A stretch of 64,000 nucleotides of DNA from Labyrinthula sp. Ha (Eukaryota > Sar > Bigyra > Labyrinthulida > Labyrinthulaceae), in assembly GCA_015227615.1 (NCBI GenBank), contig JAALGZ010000004.1, positions 1,860,001 to 1,924,000 on the forward strand. Reading direction: 5' to 3'. The translations under genes were made by a program, and so were the position numbers. The notes under the pieces are model-generated. The model was not told where the DNA came from, did no database searches, and saw only the letters and a program-made list of their open reading frames with translations. The stretch's first letter is position 1; every line of letters begins with the position of its first letter. Positions 22,501 through 36,959 of the stretch are shown here, piece by piece.

Positions 22501-25500
22501 ATATCTTTACTTATATAATCAGGACTGATTATAAAATTCAGTAAGCTTTAACTAAGTGACCAATATGCATAAAATAAACTGCAGAAAATATCCGTGATGA
22601 GCTGTGAGCAACAAGAAGAAAACAATTTTGCTTTTCATATTTAAACTAGTATAGAGGTAATTGGTTACTACTCAGATTTACAGCCAATTATAGAATTAGT
22701 AAACCTTGCTGAATGATTTATGAAAGGGGAATAAATTTACCAGAATAAAAGTCGAAGGAAGCTTGGGTCCTGATTCGACAGTGCGAGAAGATGAATTACA
22801 TATGGTACCATTCCTTCGGCTATGATGTCTCATTGCACAAACAGCTTATCAACGGACTCCGAAACTTAAACAAGCTACTAATTTTCATCATTTTCGAAAG
22901 TAGTATGAGCACATAATTTCTGATTAGGAATATCATCATTAGGTTTATTACTCGTATTGTAGGGGATAGAGGTAAACTTGTGGATTTTGTCTTCTGTTAT
23001 TGTTATATTATTCTTATCGTTGATACTGTTAAGTAGATAAATTCGCTTTGGTTTCAGACTGTTGGCTTAATGTCTCTAGTTTACCCAAGATAAATTTGGA
23101 AATTTTGTAAGATCGAGCATCTACTCCAAGAAAATATGTTGTAATTACTTTTTCCTTGATCAGTAATTAGAAATAACAAGTTACTATAGTTACAGCAATA
23201 TCAGTATCAAAGAATAAAAATTATAGATTATACAATTTCAAAAATAATTGGCGAATCCTTTTGGTAGTACCAGCAATTCTCAAGGACACTAGAACTAATA
23301 GAGAGTAATTCTATACATATAAAGAAGGATGTATCAAAATACATCATGGCTATGTTAATTTCCAATAAAATACATTAATGAAAGTACAAACCAATCATAG
23401 ATTTATTTTAAATCTACTTAGCTTAATAGTATCTCCTCTAAATAACAAAAAACTATGGGTGATATGAGATTAATCTCTGACAACCTGTTTCCAGACCACC
23501 TGAAGAAAGAGAAAACAGAGTTTAGTACCAACAGGATCTTAAACGGAAAATGATATTTGACTGTTTCACTTCAGCCAAAAACTTTAGCTGTTCATTAACA
23601 GAAATCACGTTGAAGTTAAATATCTTCTTGTAAGTTGGAATTCCCATCCCTAAAGGTGCAAATTAAAAGAACTACATCATACATCTACCTCATGAGCTGA
23701 GCTAGATGTACCACTGGTTTTCTCCTTGTTCAATCAGAAAAAATTCATAGGAACTAAAAAGTATTCATGAATTTTTAAGTCAACATATTATTTTGCGTCT
23801 TCGTTTATATGTATGTATCAACGAATAGGTTCCTACTAAACATACTTCAAAGTCTTAGAACAGTACATTAGCTAAGGCTAAATTAACACAGACAATGTCT
23901 AAATCCATTTTAGTTACTAAGGTAAAAATTGATTACTTTAAACTAAGACAGAATAAATGAAGTAGATCATCGGTTATGTGATACAAAAACCAAGTAAAAC
24001 AGTATTCGTAGAATTTAACTATTATATACAGCTGTTCCGGTGTATTTCAACCAGAACTGCTTTCAAGAGCTCTGTTATTAGTAGAATAGTTTTACAGTTG
24101 ATATTAGAATAATATGATCTAATTTTTCAGTTTAGATACTTATTTGTTCATATCTCGGTATTAGTGCTTCGTATGAACTGATGAGATTGAAAGACTTGGG
24201 TTTCCAAGAGCACTCTTTGAAGAGATGAACAGAATCAGAAAAGGAGTCACTAAGACTTATCATTATCCGATACAATATAGTGGTTTACTATTGTGGCTAA
24301 GCAAACTAATGACAGGAGGTTGAATTAAAACTGTACTCTGAGAAAGAGTATGGTTAAATAGAATTTTGATCCATTAGTCTTGGTATCATCGTGAAATTAC
24401 ATAACTTAAAATAATATTCGACATCTTGCAATATGGGTCTACATGTAATTAGTCCCGTTTTCGTTACATGAAAAAATGGAAAGAGCATAACCAATTTCTA
24501 AGGATGAATAATTATTGTTTTTATTAATTTCGGGTGTATATATCTTTAAAATTATCAAACTGCTAATATTATACCAGAAAAGAAATATTAGGTATGAAGA
24601 AAAAGAGCATCAAACTACAACATTCCGAGTTAATGATATGTACCAACCAAAAATAGTAAATAAAACCTAAATATTCTGACCTAAGAATGTTAATTTAGAG
24701 CTCTCAGGTTATTTTCAATGGTATATTGTATTTGAAGTCTGCAAAAAATAGAAATATTAACTTCTTCTGAAATTTATTCTAGTATTACCATATATTTGGA
24801 CTAATAAACTTACAGCTTATTATTTTATTTTCTAAGCAGAAACTATGTACCAAAATGAAAGTCTTAATGTAGAAACAAGTATTTAATTCTGAGGATATAA
24901 TGTCAATTCTCAAAGATGCTCAGAGGTTGAACAAAATCCAATTCAGCAATAAGGGCAGCTTATATAATAAATATATTTTAAAGCATATTGAAAGTAAACA
25001 CTTATGTTGAAATTGGTTTTAGTAGAGGTTACATTATTTTTTCATAACAGAACCAAGAAAAGCGAGTTATATAAAAGGGAAAGCCTCGTAAAATAATATT
25101 CTTATGACACGAATATATTAATGGGTATGTATATGTTCATAAGTGTATTAATTTTAATGATACAAGAAAAACTATAGCAACAGGGCCGTGTTCTCAATTA
25201 TAAATCTCTAACTTATCCGATAAGTGCTAAGGAAGAGAGAGCCAATGTAAGTTATCTTTCCAATCATCTTTTATTAAATCCATACTCAGATTTAGACCCA
25301 ATACTGATCTTAGTACTTATTCGACGGATTTATACGATAATTACATTCCAAGAAAATAGTATCTTGAAGAATCATTTAAGAGAGCGACACATGATTGTCT
25401 AAGAATATTATTCAAGGAGATGATGTTTTCGGGAAATATGACTTATAAACGTATTACTTTGAGCTTTTTCATACACATTTACTTTGGTATTCAATACTAT

Positions 25501-28500
25501 CTCAAAAAGAAGACAAATATACAAATTATGTCACAGTGTGAGCTCATAATTGTGGATCATATATATATATTTGCTCAGTATCAATATTAAATATGATGAC
25601 TGAATTATCACAACAATATTAGGTGACAAAGTGAAACCAACATGATAACCCCAGTTTTAATTTAAAGAGTAAATCTATGATTCATATTATTAAACAGATC
25701 TCATATGAAAATAACATAGCTTGTAAGTGTTAAGTATTTTTGAAGTAGCTTTGTATTGTATAACTGATAATAAATCTTGAACTAAACTATAGAGCAATGT
25801 ACTCTATAATTAATGAACCCGTGCTACTTAATGATGAAATAGCGACCAAATGTATTTTCTTGAGCATTTATTACATATTTATAGTTTGTTGGAATATACT
25901 GAAGGATACTAAACTGGGAAACCAAATTCTTGTAAGCTGATAGGAAAGTAGTAAACAGTACTACCTTACGGGCATTATGCACTTCGACAAGAAAATAACC
26001 AGTAAAGGAGTGCAGAATTGCGAAAGGCGGATGTTTCAAAAAGTTAAATACATAGCTCACCAGTAATTGGATTTACAACCTGATTGTCACTGGTTAAACA
26101 CTTCTTCATAATAGAAGTTCTCGTTAGCGGAAATCTTTTATATTTTAAGTCATATGCTATCGTGAGAGTTACACCTAATTTGATTACCTTATGCACATTA
26201 AAAATGTCTCCAGAATGTCAATAAAACCATGCAAAATTATAGTCGTTTTACTACTACATAGCTCTGTCACTACGTGTTTATTGTAACTTCTGCAACTTAA
26301 GTAATAAAGTCAACATATAGAATTCAGTTCAATGCATTTGTCGCACCAAGAAAAATAAGTTTTATCAAAAGAGAATTGGGGACAGGGTATATTGAATAAA
26401 GATGTAATCTCATTAAGCACAAACCAATAAAACCGAAATAAAATATAACCACCAAAACATGGTTTGAACGCAAGTATACCCACAAAATTTTGATTTCTAA
26501 CAGACATTTTAAGTGATATTTACAACTATTGACATTAATATGAAGTTAGATACCAAGATAAAATAGATTTATATCATCTGCAATGAAAAAATACGAGATT
26601 GACAAGAAAATTGAAACTCGTTGTAGTTATTTGAGTACAGAGTATGCCAGCCCAACGGTACACTTCTCGGGATTTATACCCGTTCCCCAATTGAGACAAC
26701 ATAGAGAACATCAAGAAACAAAAAAAGAGCCAGTCGCTTATCGATAAGAAAACTGCCCGAAGACTTCAATCAGGGAAAACAAGGTTTAGACAATTTTGTT
26801 TTTTTCGCACTGTGTATATTTAACCACAATGAAATCGAGTCTATCAAAAACTCAATACCAAATCTCCCTGAGAGTCGAATTTAAACATCATAGTAACCGT
26901 AAATTAGAAAATATATCTACGTTACATAATTTGGACAATACTATATATATATGCCAATTTCAGTTGCTCTATCATTTATTGATTTACAAGAAAATATAAC
27001 CGAGGATTTGGACAAGTGAGCAGAAAAGGTTGAGTAGAGCATAGAACCTCAAAAGCCGTTTGATATTATAAAATTAATATCTTAGGCCTTGCTCGTATTG
27101 TAAAATTTAAGTAAATATACAAAATTTCTACTTTATCAAAAATTGTTCTTCTTCTTGAAAGCAGCTATGAAATAACTTGATTTTGAAGGGTAAAATTTGT
27201 GGTATTCACAGGTCTGTTTTCTTGAGCTTAAATTCCAGAAAGAAGGTTCCTAGAGAATGTGAGCCTAGTTTGCAAAGTTCTAAACTTTTAGGATCGAGCT
27301 CTCACAGTAATATCTCCGGTGACTTATATTGGCATATTTGATATCTCTTAGTAATGTTATCATAGTAAATATACCGTGTAATGCATCAGGGAAGCATAGC
27401 CTTGTGTCTTCATCAATCTGTAATACTTTTTGATTAAACTTCAATAAAAATATCACCAAATATTGGAAATTAACTAAATGACAAGTGGTTTCCGATAATT
27501 TTTATAGATAGTTGGTTATACATAACTTAGGAGAGTTCGATAGAGAAAAAACGAGGTATAAGGTTTATTATAGTTTTCTATCCTAGTTTAATAAATTTCA
27601 TACTTTATATATATTTCACTTACACCTAAACTTCTTCAGCTAGTTCTTTTTTTAAATTGTACTAAAATACTATACCATGTACAATCAAAGTTGTCTCAAT
27701 ACCTTGATGTTCACGATTCCTACTATAATTCATTTCTAAGCTCATCTCGTTTCAAGGCTTTATGCAATACTCAACTAATCTTCTATGGAAGAGCAGTTTC
27801 AGCGGCTATCTTTTGCGCAGAACCAGAAAATATACATGATACTGTTTTTTAATTAAACTAGATGGCAAAAGTGTTGACGATATGAAAATAGAATATTTGT
27901 TTTTGTTTATCAACTAACATGTTATAAACATTCCCCTTTTTGTTGGCTTAGTACATGTTGGTTGACTCAATTATATTTTCCAAGTTGAAGGCATATTATT
28001 ATGTCTCTATGAGAGAGATTTAGATTTGCGCATGTAAGAATGTAAAACAAAGACCAAATGAAACTATTTTTGCTTCTCTTTCATTCCTTACCCAATCACC
28101 TTGACTCAAGCTGCCTTTTTACATAGAATTTTTTCATAATCTTAGCCTTCAACTGGTGGTAATTATTGACGCCGCTTATCAAATAGTCTTAGTTTCCCAG
28201 GTAATAATTCCCGAAGTCTGAACATCCTTTTCATACATATGCACCTAATCTGCTCTACTAGTCAAGAAAATTGTTTTCTCGTATATAAATGTTCCCTTCC
28301 GCCTTGACACGAAAAGTAAATTAAGGTTTTTTCCGACTTTGCTTTCTATTAAGATACCAAACCATATAGCTTCTGCTGTATTGTAAATATGTTTTTCCAA
28401 ATATAAATTTTAATCCAGTCTCATCAATCTACTTGTCGGAGTAGGCCATTGCAGAACAAGGTGGACCAATCTCTAACCCTTCGTTAGTATGCTGCAAGAA

Positions 28501-29591
28501 CTGATTCGCACCACTTCTTGCATTTATATAGTATTTGTTATTGCCTAAAATGTTCAGCAAAATAGTTGATTTAATGTCAAATAAGAATCTGGAGAGAAAA
28601 GTGAAAAGAAACAGCAAATAATTAGTATTAGCAATCCGAATAAAACGCTTTAAGAGTTTACAGTGAAAAAAATGGAAGTTGGATTGGTTTCATACTCGAA
28701 CTTCATTTCAACTTTCTCTGGGGTTTAATATTTATCTTAAGAAAAAATTTCAACCTTGCTTTTAATAACAAAAAATAGTTCAGATCTAAACAAAACTTTT
28801 AAGCAGTGATTTGTGATTCGTTCTAAAGGACTGAACACCGTATATCTTAGCACGTTCTGTGCTGTAAATAGAAATGATTTTGTTATAACTCGACACGGAT
28901 TATATGTTGTCAAAAACACTTATAAAATAAATTTGGTTTCAGAAATCTATCCAAAACACTTGCATAGGTTTTCACCTTTTTTTGCGATAAGAACAGGTTA
29001 AACAGATACAGGGAAGAACATGAGCTATTACACATAAGAATAATAAACATGAAATGCAAGTAAAAAACAATGACTTAAACTAAGGTTTTGATTCAAATAG
29101 TGTAGGCAGTATTCTCTTTGAAGAGGGCGTGATTCGCCATCGGTGGCATAGTAAGTGTACTGACACCTCCTTTCGTTTTTTTGGAATCAACTAAGACTAT
29201 CCTGGTGCCCCATAATAACAGGTTAAACTTAAGTGTATAACTATTATATTTATCCCTTTTATTAAGTTTAATGGTTTTACATATTGCTCCATTTTCGTTG
29301 TTCTAATTGAACAACTTATATTTGAAGTTTACAGTATATGATCCATTTGGTCTTGCCATTTTCATTACTCAACACGGCATTACCATGTAATTTCTATGTC
29401 ATTTTTAGATTTGTTTCATAGTAGGGGATCATCGCGAAATGTAAAACAGAATACTTTAATCCCCCGAAATATGGTCATCCAATAATTCCTAAACATAACA
29501 AACCCAAACAAGGAATATAAATATTCATTGTAATAATTAAAAAGCGACGAAATCAATTAATACAAGACCTTACAAGTTGAACTAGATAAAG
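19537..29591. other. Gene-free AT-rich stretch, 10 kb
   Basis: No gene recognised. Open frames are short, scattered and rich in Ile/Phe/Tyr/Lys as expected by chance. The first part is the promoter side of the KTEL protein gene and holds the motif cluster at ~19.69-19.98 kb; the last part is the promoter side of the EEP-family gene. With introns near 30 nt a gene of many small exons could be overlooked, but nothing conserved was seen. Confidence 0.5.
19690..19980. repeat. Cluster of CTCATTGAG / CTCAATGAG-like motifs, possible degenerate foldback element
   Basis: Within ~290 bp there are many variants of CTCATTGAG and its reverse complement CTCAATGAG, together with TATTGAGGAA and CCTCAATA. 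The two ends are weakly inverted (GGTTCTCATTGAG at the left, CTCACTCTGAACC at the right). This could be a decayed foldback/MITE or an array of regulatory half-sites upstream of the KTEL protein gene. No target duplication was recognised. Confidence 0.3.
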
Positions 29592-30806
29592 ATGACGGAG
29601 CAAAAAGACGACGAAATGTGCATTTCAAGTCAAGAACATCAGAATATGGCTCTAAATGTGACAATTGTTAGCTACAATATTCTATGCTCTGCTCTTGCAG
29701 ATAAAGAAAGACAAAAGAAAACCAAAAAGGAATTGTTGTTGCCTGAGACGAGATATCCAAAGGTTGTGAAAATACTAGAGCAATGTATTGACCAGCAAGA
29801 ATCCCCCATTATTTGCCTACAAGAAGTAAGCAGATCATGGTCTCCGGATTTAAAAAGTTTTTTCGAACAGAAAGGGTATACTCCGTATTTTAAAGGATAT
29901 GGAAAGGAGAAATCAGATGGGATGGGAGTACTCCTAGCAGTCCCATCAAGTTTTACAGTTGTCATGGTAAAAGCACCTAGAATATCCGATACTGTTTTAT
30001 GGCCTGATGATAAAGAAGTTTTCGGTCTGGGATATTTGAAAGGTTATTCAGAGAAGATGTTGAAAAGTATCCTCAATGCGAGAAGTTGCTTAAACCATTG
30101 TATTTGGGTCCAGTTGCAAAAAGGTGGAAAACAATTTTGTTTTGCAACTTATCACATGCCAGCTATGAATGAGGATAAAGTGCTTATGAATATTCATGCA
30201 GGTTTATTTTTAAGATATTCGCAAAGGATGTGTGAAGGTCTTCCTCTCGCTGTAGCAGGTGATTTCAATATAAAACCAACACAGACTGGTACCTATTACC
30301 ATATCACTTCTGGTGATTGGTCTGATGCTAGTCCACTTGGTCATTTACTAGAGAACGAGACAGATATTCTAGATGATGATATTGATGCGGAGAATCAAGT
30401 GATCAGTGAAGAGATGCATGTTGAAATCTGCGAAATAGAGAGAAAATTTATGGAGGAGATATATAGGAGTGTAAAGGATAATCCTAAGGTTAAGGCTGTG
30501 GAAGAACATAGGCTACTTGTTGCACCTAGCAGAATGTATAGTTCCTACAAGGTGTTGAAAGGGGTAGAAGCTCCTTTCACTCAAATGTCCTTTAGAAAAA
30601 AGGACCCTGGAAGGAGGAAAAAAGGAAAAAATAATATAAAAAAAGTTTACAACTGCGTAGATTACATATTTTTCTTTGGATTTGATGATGTTCTAGATGT
30701 CAGAGATATGCAAGAATGCCGCGAGCGAGCAGAACATGCAAATTATCCTAATGCAGATGAACCTAGTGATCATCTTTGGGTAGGTTGCACTCTACTACTT
30801 AAATAA
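29592..30806 (+). CDS. Endonuclease/exonuclease/phosphatase (EEP) family enzyme, CCR4/ANGEL-like
   Basis: A 404-residue intronless protein, ATG to TAA. EEP catalytic motifs appear in order: SYNIL (27-31), ICLQEV (74-79, with the Mg2+-binding Glu78), ATYHMP (185-190), AGDFNI (222-227, catalytic Asp224 and Asn226), VDYIFF (356-361) and PSDHLWV (391-397, catalytic Asp393-His394). The set is complete, so the enzyme should be an active Mg2+-dependent phosphodiesterase. The SYNIL start and YHMP motif are closest to CCR4/ANGEL-type deadenylases and 2',3'-cyclic-phosphate or RNA-processing relatives rather than to APE1 or sphingomyelinases. No signal peptide or membrane segment is seen, so a cytosolic or nuclear RNA-processing role is the best inference. 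An insert at ~245-335 is acidic and helical, followed by a Lys/Arg patch (PGRRKKGKNN) that could bind RNA. The exact substrate cannot be told. Confidence 0.85.
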   Translation: MTEQKDDEMCISSQEHQNMALNVTIVSYNILCSALADKERQKKTKKELLLPETRYPKVVKILEQCIDQQESPIICLQEVSRSWSPDLKSFFEQKGYTPYFKGYGKEKSDGMGVLLAVPSSFTVVMVKAPRISDTVLWPDDKEVFGLGYLKGYSEKMLKSILNARSCLNHCIWVQLQKGGKQFCFATYHMPAMNEDKVLMNIHAGLFLRYSQRMCEGLPLAVAGDFNIKPTQTGTYYHITSGDWSDASPLGHLLENETDILDDDIDAENQVISEEMHVEICEIERKFMEEIYRSVKDNPKVKAVEEHRLLVAPSRMYSSYKVLKGVEAPFTQMSFRKKDPGRRKKGKNNIKKVYNCVDYIFFFGFDDVLDVRDMQECRERAEHANYPNADEPSDHLWVGCTLLLK

Positions 30807-31456
30807 AATCAAGCTAACTTAATAGATAATGTTTTGTCATTGTAATTACAGGACGTTCGGGGGCAACTTGGTTTAAGAACATTACATAAAATCAACAAAG
30901 ACCTAAATGTTCAAGAAGCAAGTCTAGTTATTACAATCATATGGAGTTGTGGATCCCTTGCTTTTAACTTAGTCGTTGCTTTGTTTCTGTAGAGAAGTCC
31001 ACCATGAATCTGGCGCTACAATTCTTTTGCTTATTTTTTTTCGATACTCTGGATCCTAGGTAACCCATTCTTCATTCTCTCTCAAGAACCTAACCCATTT
31101 TAAGTTTGCTTTAAAATCTCTGGAACTTTGTTCCATTTCATGATTTTTCATTTAGTTTCACAGGAATTAGGCTGAAACTAGTTCGAAGATATCGCATTTG
31201 AGGTATGTCAATTTATCTACAGCAACAGACATAGGATCTCGCAAATTTATTGATTATTTATATAATGACTCTCATTCAGGCTTCTCAATTGCTATTGGGA
31301 CGGGTTTAGTTCTACAAGTAATTGTCCGTATCATCTATATTTGTATCAGGAAACGTATGTTGAATTAAATAAACTGAAAGAGCTTGAAAAGAGTTTTAAA
31401 ATTATATAAGTAACGTCTTCTAACTCCCAGTAGTTTTTGAGATATCAAGGTTTTAC
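30807..31456. other. 3' flank of the EEP gene up to the gypsy insertion
   Basis: About 650 bp with no coding signal. The 4-bp GATC flanking the gypsy 5' LTR lies at its end. Confidence 0.5.
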
Positions 31457-31460
31457 GATC

Positions 31461-31847
31461 TGTTCAGGAGAATTTAGCTTAACGGCTATTCTTGTGGGGA
31501 AACTTTGAGTTTTTGAGATAAGATAGTGGCTTGAGAGCCAAAGAGTGTATTTGGTTTTTGTGGTATTCAGTTATATTGTATTTCTTTGAAATATGAGAAC
31601 CTAGTTAGTGAGATATCGTTATGTTCCATTAATAAAACTGGAATATTTTGTTCGTTAGTTATTAATTGTTCTTGTGAATAAAAAAAGAAATAAGTTGTGT
31701 GATATTATATTTGGGCTTAATACTGACTACTGTTACATATAAACTTACTTTTACGACGTTAAATATATCTATAAGGTATATTTCCTCGCTGTGTACAAGT
31801 GCGCACGTCCTTACTTCGGAAAATCAGAAGGACGAAAAAACTCAATA
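31461..31847 (+). repeat. 5' LTR of the gypsy element
   Basis: 387 bp, begins TGTTCAGGAG and ends at ACTCAATA, pairing with the copy at 38372-38759. The usual CA end is TA here, and CA in the 3' copy. Differences between the copies lie almost entirely in the first ~245 bp. Confidence 0.9.
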
Positions 31848-34800
31848 TTGCAATATTGAAATCCTTTGTTATTGAAGCAGTTGTAGGATTTTATAGTTAG
31901 TGAAAGATAACAGGGCAGTACTATGTCTTCAGATAACAGTGAGAGATCATTGAATCAAGCGCAGCTCAGTAGACTCTCTACGGAGCTATCTAAGCAGCAA
32001 TTAACGCAATTTTCTGAAATAATTAACGGCATACTGGACAAATCACAAGTTGAAATAGGTCAATTGCAAAGCTTCGATGAAGAAGAAATGCTGAGGTTCA
32101 TACACGAATATGAAAAGTTGGATCCGAAGCAAAGGAAGTTAGTGAGATTGAGGCAACGCCTGAACGAGAAGAATTACTATCATATCGAGAGCTGTGGAAA
32201 GATCAACTCTAATGAGCAGATAGTGAATTTTCTCAAAGCACTTCTGTATGATGAGAAAATTAAAGAGTGCGCTACAGCAGCAGACCTTATCGCGAAGAAC
32301 ATCAAATTCGATAATTCGGTGAAAGAAGAGCAAGCGGTAGAAGTGATGTTTAGGCAGATTAAGGACCTGTTAGCGCGGCTACCTGAGGGAATGGAGAAGA
32401 AGCCTAAGAGGATTGCCAAGGCGATAATAAAACTGCTTCCCGATCATTTTTGGATTCGCGAAAAGGATTTGTGTTCAAAACCAGAGTTGAGGAACCCGAC
32501 TAGAGAGGAGCTGAAGAGGTTCATTCTTAGTTGCATTCCACCGACATATTTGAGGGATAAAGCGAAGGCACTAGCAAAGTTTGAGAGAAGAGGACGTAAG
32601 GTGGAAACGAAGATGATTGCTCAAGCTGGTCCATGTAAGGTGAGTATGAAGGCGATTTGCGATGATCCTGAGAAGGCAGAGAAGGAGGTCCGGAGGACCT
32701 ACATGGATAAATACCTGTGCGACTGGTGTTATAGGTTCGGCCATCACCAGAGTAGATGCCACGGAAGAAACAAGCCGCAACCTTCACGACCATCCGATGA
32801 TATCTTAAATTCAAACTGGGAAGCATATATTTCAAGAAAAAGAGAAGAGAGGGATAAGAAAAATATGAGAAAGATTGGGGAATCTGAAGGAGCTGGGATA
32901 GAGAAGTCAGTTGCAAGTGATAGCCATTTATCCCAGGAAGAAATGGATTTTGAGGAGGAAGACTTCTTCAATGGGGTCAAAGTGGTGAAAACGGTTAAAG
33001 AGGAAGAGGATGAAGAGGAAGGAAGATTTATATACCTTTCTGCGTTGGAGCCGGTTGAAAGTGATTTGGATATGGTTGAATTTAGCCAAGTGATGGGTGA
33101 TGCAGAGATATCTGTGAGGATTGACAAAACTGATCAAATGTTTGTTGCACTTCTTGATAGTGGCGCCTTCAAATCAGCGATAAATTCGAGGTTGAAAAAA
33201 TATTGTAATAAAATACTCAAGTTGAGAAAACCTCTACGTGTTAAAGCAGCTGGTGGAGAAGTATACAAGGTCTGAGAAATTGGTACCATGAAGAGAGTTA
33301 CAGCTGTACTAAATGATTCAAGTTATATCTTTGAAGATGTGGAGTTCATGATATTGGACTTCCACGAATGGGACAACATGATAATCGGAAACGACATCCT
33401 TAAGAAGTATAACTTGGATTCGCTGTCGGCCTTGAAGGGTGTGATGAAGAAGAGTCAGAAGGTATGCGTATTCACTGAGGCGGAAGGATGTGAAACATTG
33501 GCTCGATGGTTTGAAGATACAGTTCAAGCAGAAAAACTGCTGGTGAAAGGAGTAAAGAAAATATTTGTGGACCCTTTGAGTGAGGAGGAATATGAGGAAC
33601 CTATCCAGGTAAGGAGAATTGAGGAATTTGACAAGAACGATAACGACTGGAGGGATTTATGGAGATCAGATGCTTCATATATGGTGGAGAAAGAAGAAGA
33701 CACTTTAGCCTATGAAGAGATCGCTGTAAAAGAACTGGATAAGTTGGTGAAGAGAGCGAACCCGATAGTCTTTCTCAGGGATGAGCTGAAGGATGAAGTG
33801 GATCTAGAAGAAATCGATGAAGGAGCTAAGCTGGACCGTTCAAAAATGGAAGATATGAATAAGATGCGAAGTTTAATAAGTGAAGCCTTTGAAAATATGG
33901 ATCTGTCCATTTTCGATAACTCGCCGATATATAAAGAGAAATTCAGATAATTATTTATGGAGAATTGTGATGCGTTTGAAAATGGGGACTCACCTACGCA
34001 GTTATCCATATTACCGCCTATAGAATGTACCCTACTTCCGGGTACCTCTGTAGGCGTATTGAAACAGCGCCCCTTGGGATTTGAACAAGAGAAGTTCTTA
34101 GTTAAACGAGTTAAGCAGATGGAAAAGGCGGGTATAATAAAAGTAAACAATAACCCGACCACTGCTATGAGTGTACTCGTAGTACCCAAAAAAGGTCCGA
34201 AGAAATTTGGGTTAGTGGTGGACTTTCGTCCACTAAACAATATTACTACCAGAGTGAGTAATACACTGCCACTCATAGAGTTTCAGATTTCGAGAGCTAG
34301 GAATAAGAAGTTATTCTCTAGTTTCGACCTACTGTCTGGATTTGATTATTTGCCTGCCAAGGGCTCCTCTAGCGAATACTTCACTTTTACGACACCCTGG
34401 GGTGTCGCTTATTCCTTTTGTGGATCTCCAGAGGGATGGTGTAACACACCATCCTTGTTCAGTATGCGTCAAATTACGGATGTTCTGGAGCCGTGTAACT
34501 TGTGGCCAGAGAAAGCTATGCAGTGGATCGACGACACGATACCTATGGCTGACTCACTGGATGAAATGTATAGTATTCTAGAGAGATATTTAAAGAGGAT
34601 TCAAGCCATGAAGTTAAGATTGAGTATTGAGAAATTTGTACTATTAGGAGATTATGCTGAGTTTTGAGGGAGAAAGATAAATAGTCAAGCATATGGATTC
34701 TGTGAGAAGTATGCCAAGGATTTACTCGAAAGAGCAAGACCAGTGTTTGTCCACGAACTGCCGCAGTTTATTTATACTGCCAACTTTCTATGCTCGGTGA

Positions 34801-36959
34801 TACCGGGATTTGCCAAGATACGAAAGCTGGTCACTGGAGAATATAACATATCGGGGAAGCTGAAAAATCTGGAACGAAAGAGGTTGAAATTAGTATGGAC
34901 GGATGAACTTACGATGACTTTTTCAATGTTGATTGAAGCTCTGGAAAAATCATTGAAGAATACGCTGGGTCACTATCGACACAATGAAGGTGTCTACATA
35001 TTTTCTGACGCCTCTGATTCTTTCTGGAGCTTATACATCACTCAATGCACTCCTCCTGTGAATTATGCGAACTCTTTTAGAAATCAGTTCCAAGTTATTG
35101 CGTTAAAAAGTGGAGTCTTCAAGAACTCGAGCCTTGACTGGCATGTAAGCAGTAAGGAGCTTTTTCCTATGGTGATTTCTATTCGACGATTTCCATATTT
35201 CCTTATATTTAACTCCGAAGAGTGCGTTTTATTTACAGATCACCGAAATCTAGTAGGTGTATTGGCGCCAAAAAACGTTAAGATAAAAGCCTATGCCTCT
35301 AGAATAGGCCGCTGGGCCGTCGAGTTCTCGAGAATCAACCTGAAGGTATGTCATTTAGACGGGTCGAAGAATATCCCCGCTGATTGACTTTCACGTTGGT
35401 TGAACCCAGAAAAAGATGAAAGTATTCTAGCTCTTAATAACAGTGACGAAGAGTATTGGCAAAGAGTTGACACTTACCATGTAAGTAATAGACATCCATT
35501 TAAAGCTGCACCCGTAGCTGCTTCATGGGGGGGTGATGGACTCGTATTTTGTTTTGATGATGCAGCAACGTGATGTAGAAGGATTAACTGAGGTTTTAAA
35601 GAGGAATGATAAAATAGTTTTGACGAAGTCACTTTTTCCACCAGCGATATTCCATGTTCATTGCTTATACAACCATATATCGAAGAAGAATGAGTTAGGT
35701 TACATGGGAAAATATTATTTTATTGAAGATGCAGTTTTATTGAAGCAAACTTTGGACAGAATACATAAGCAATGCTTGGACTCCCAAAGACCCTCTTTAG
35801 TCGTGAAACACCCACTCAACATTATTGAGTTTGGTGCGGAATCGAGGAAGATTTTATATTCGGGTTTCTTATATATTAATTCTACTGGTTGGATTTTAGT
35901 TATTATTGATAGTCTCACACGAGCCACTATATTGTCGTTTACAAGGAATGTAACTGCAGATTCTGTTATTGAAAGTCTCTGGAAATGGCATGCTCATTTT
36001 CAGTTAGGAAAGCATTTTTATTGATTAGTGACCAGGGCAGCCATTTTGTTAATCAAGTTGTGCAAAAGTTTTTAAGGCAGTCAGGTGGAGCACAAAGATT
36101 GACTGCTGCCTATGTATCACAAACAAACGGGACGGTAGAAGTTCAAAACCGCAGTATTCTGAAACATCTTCGTACTCTGGTGTCTGAATTTGGACTTCCA
36201 CATGATAAATGGCCCAGTATATTGTTGATGGTTCAAAGTTATTTAAATATGTCAAAGCTAACTTGTAGAGGACCTGAACGAAGGACTCCGTTTGAGCTTC
36301 TGATGGGTGTAGAACCTAATTTTCTCTCGGTAGGAGAGCAGCTTTGTGGAATCAGTGGAAGGAATGCTGAAAGATTAAGACGAGCTTCTGAAGATCTGAG
36401 TAGGAAAATACAAGAATATCAGGAGTTGGCATACAGCCAAGGGCTAGCGTATAGAGCTATGGCAAATCGACGGTTAAATCAGAAATTGAAGCCTATTAAT
36501 TTTCATTGTGGTGAATATGTGCTGATGAGCGAAAAAGGAACAGACTCTGGAAGCAAATATAAATGTCGTCCGAGATGGTGTGGGCCGCTACAAATAACGA
36601 AGATAATTTCAGAGCATTTGTATGAGGTGGAAGACTTGAACGGTAAGAAGAGAATACGACATTCAAGTTTGTTGATACCTTTTGCACCTAGCTCATTTCT
36701 TCCAGATGCGAATACGAAGGCTGTATTTATTACTGATAAGGGTAAGCTAGAGGTTGAAAAGATATATGACATTCGGGAAAATGTAGATAGTGAAATAAAG
36801 CTTAAGATGAAGTGGAAGGGATTCCCATTGTCTCAAAGCACATGGGAGTCCGCAGTGATAATGTTCGAAGATATCCCAATTATGGTTGTTGAATTTCTAA
36901 AGAAAGAGAACTCTTCTTTATCGGTGGAGTGTGCTTAGTTTTTACGTATCTTGTTTCCG

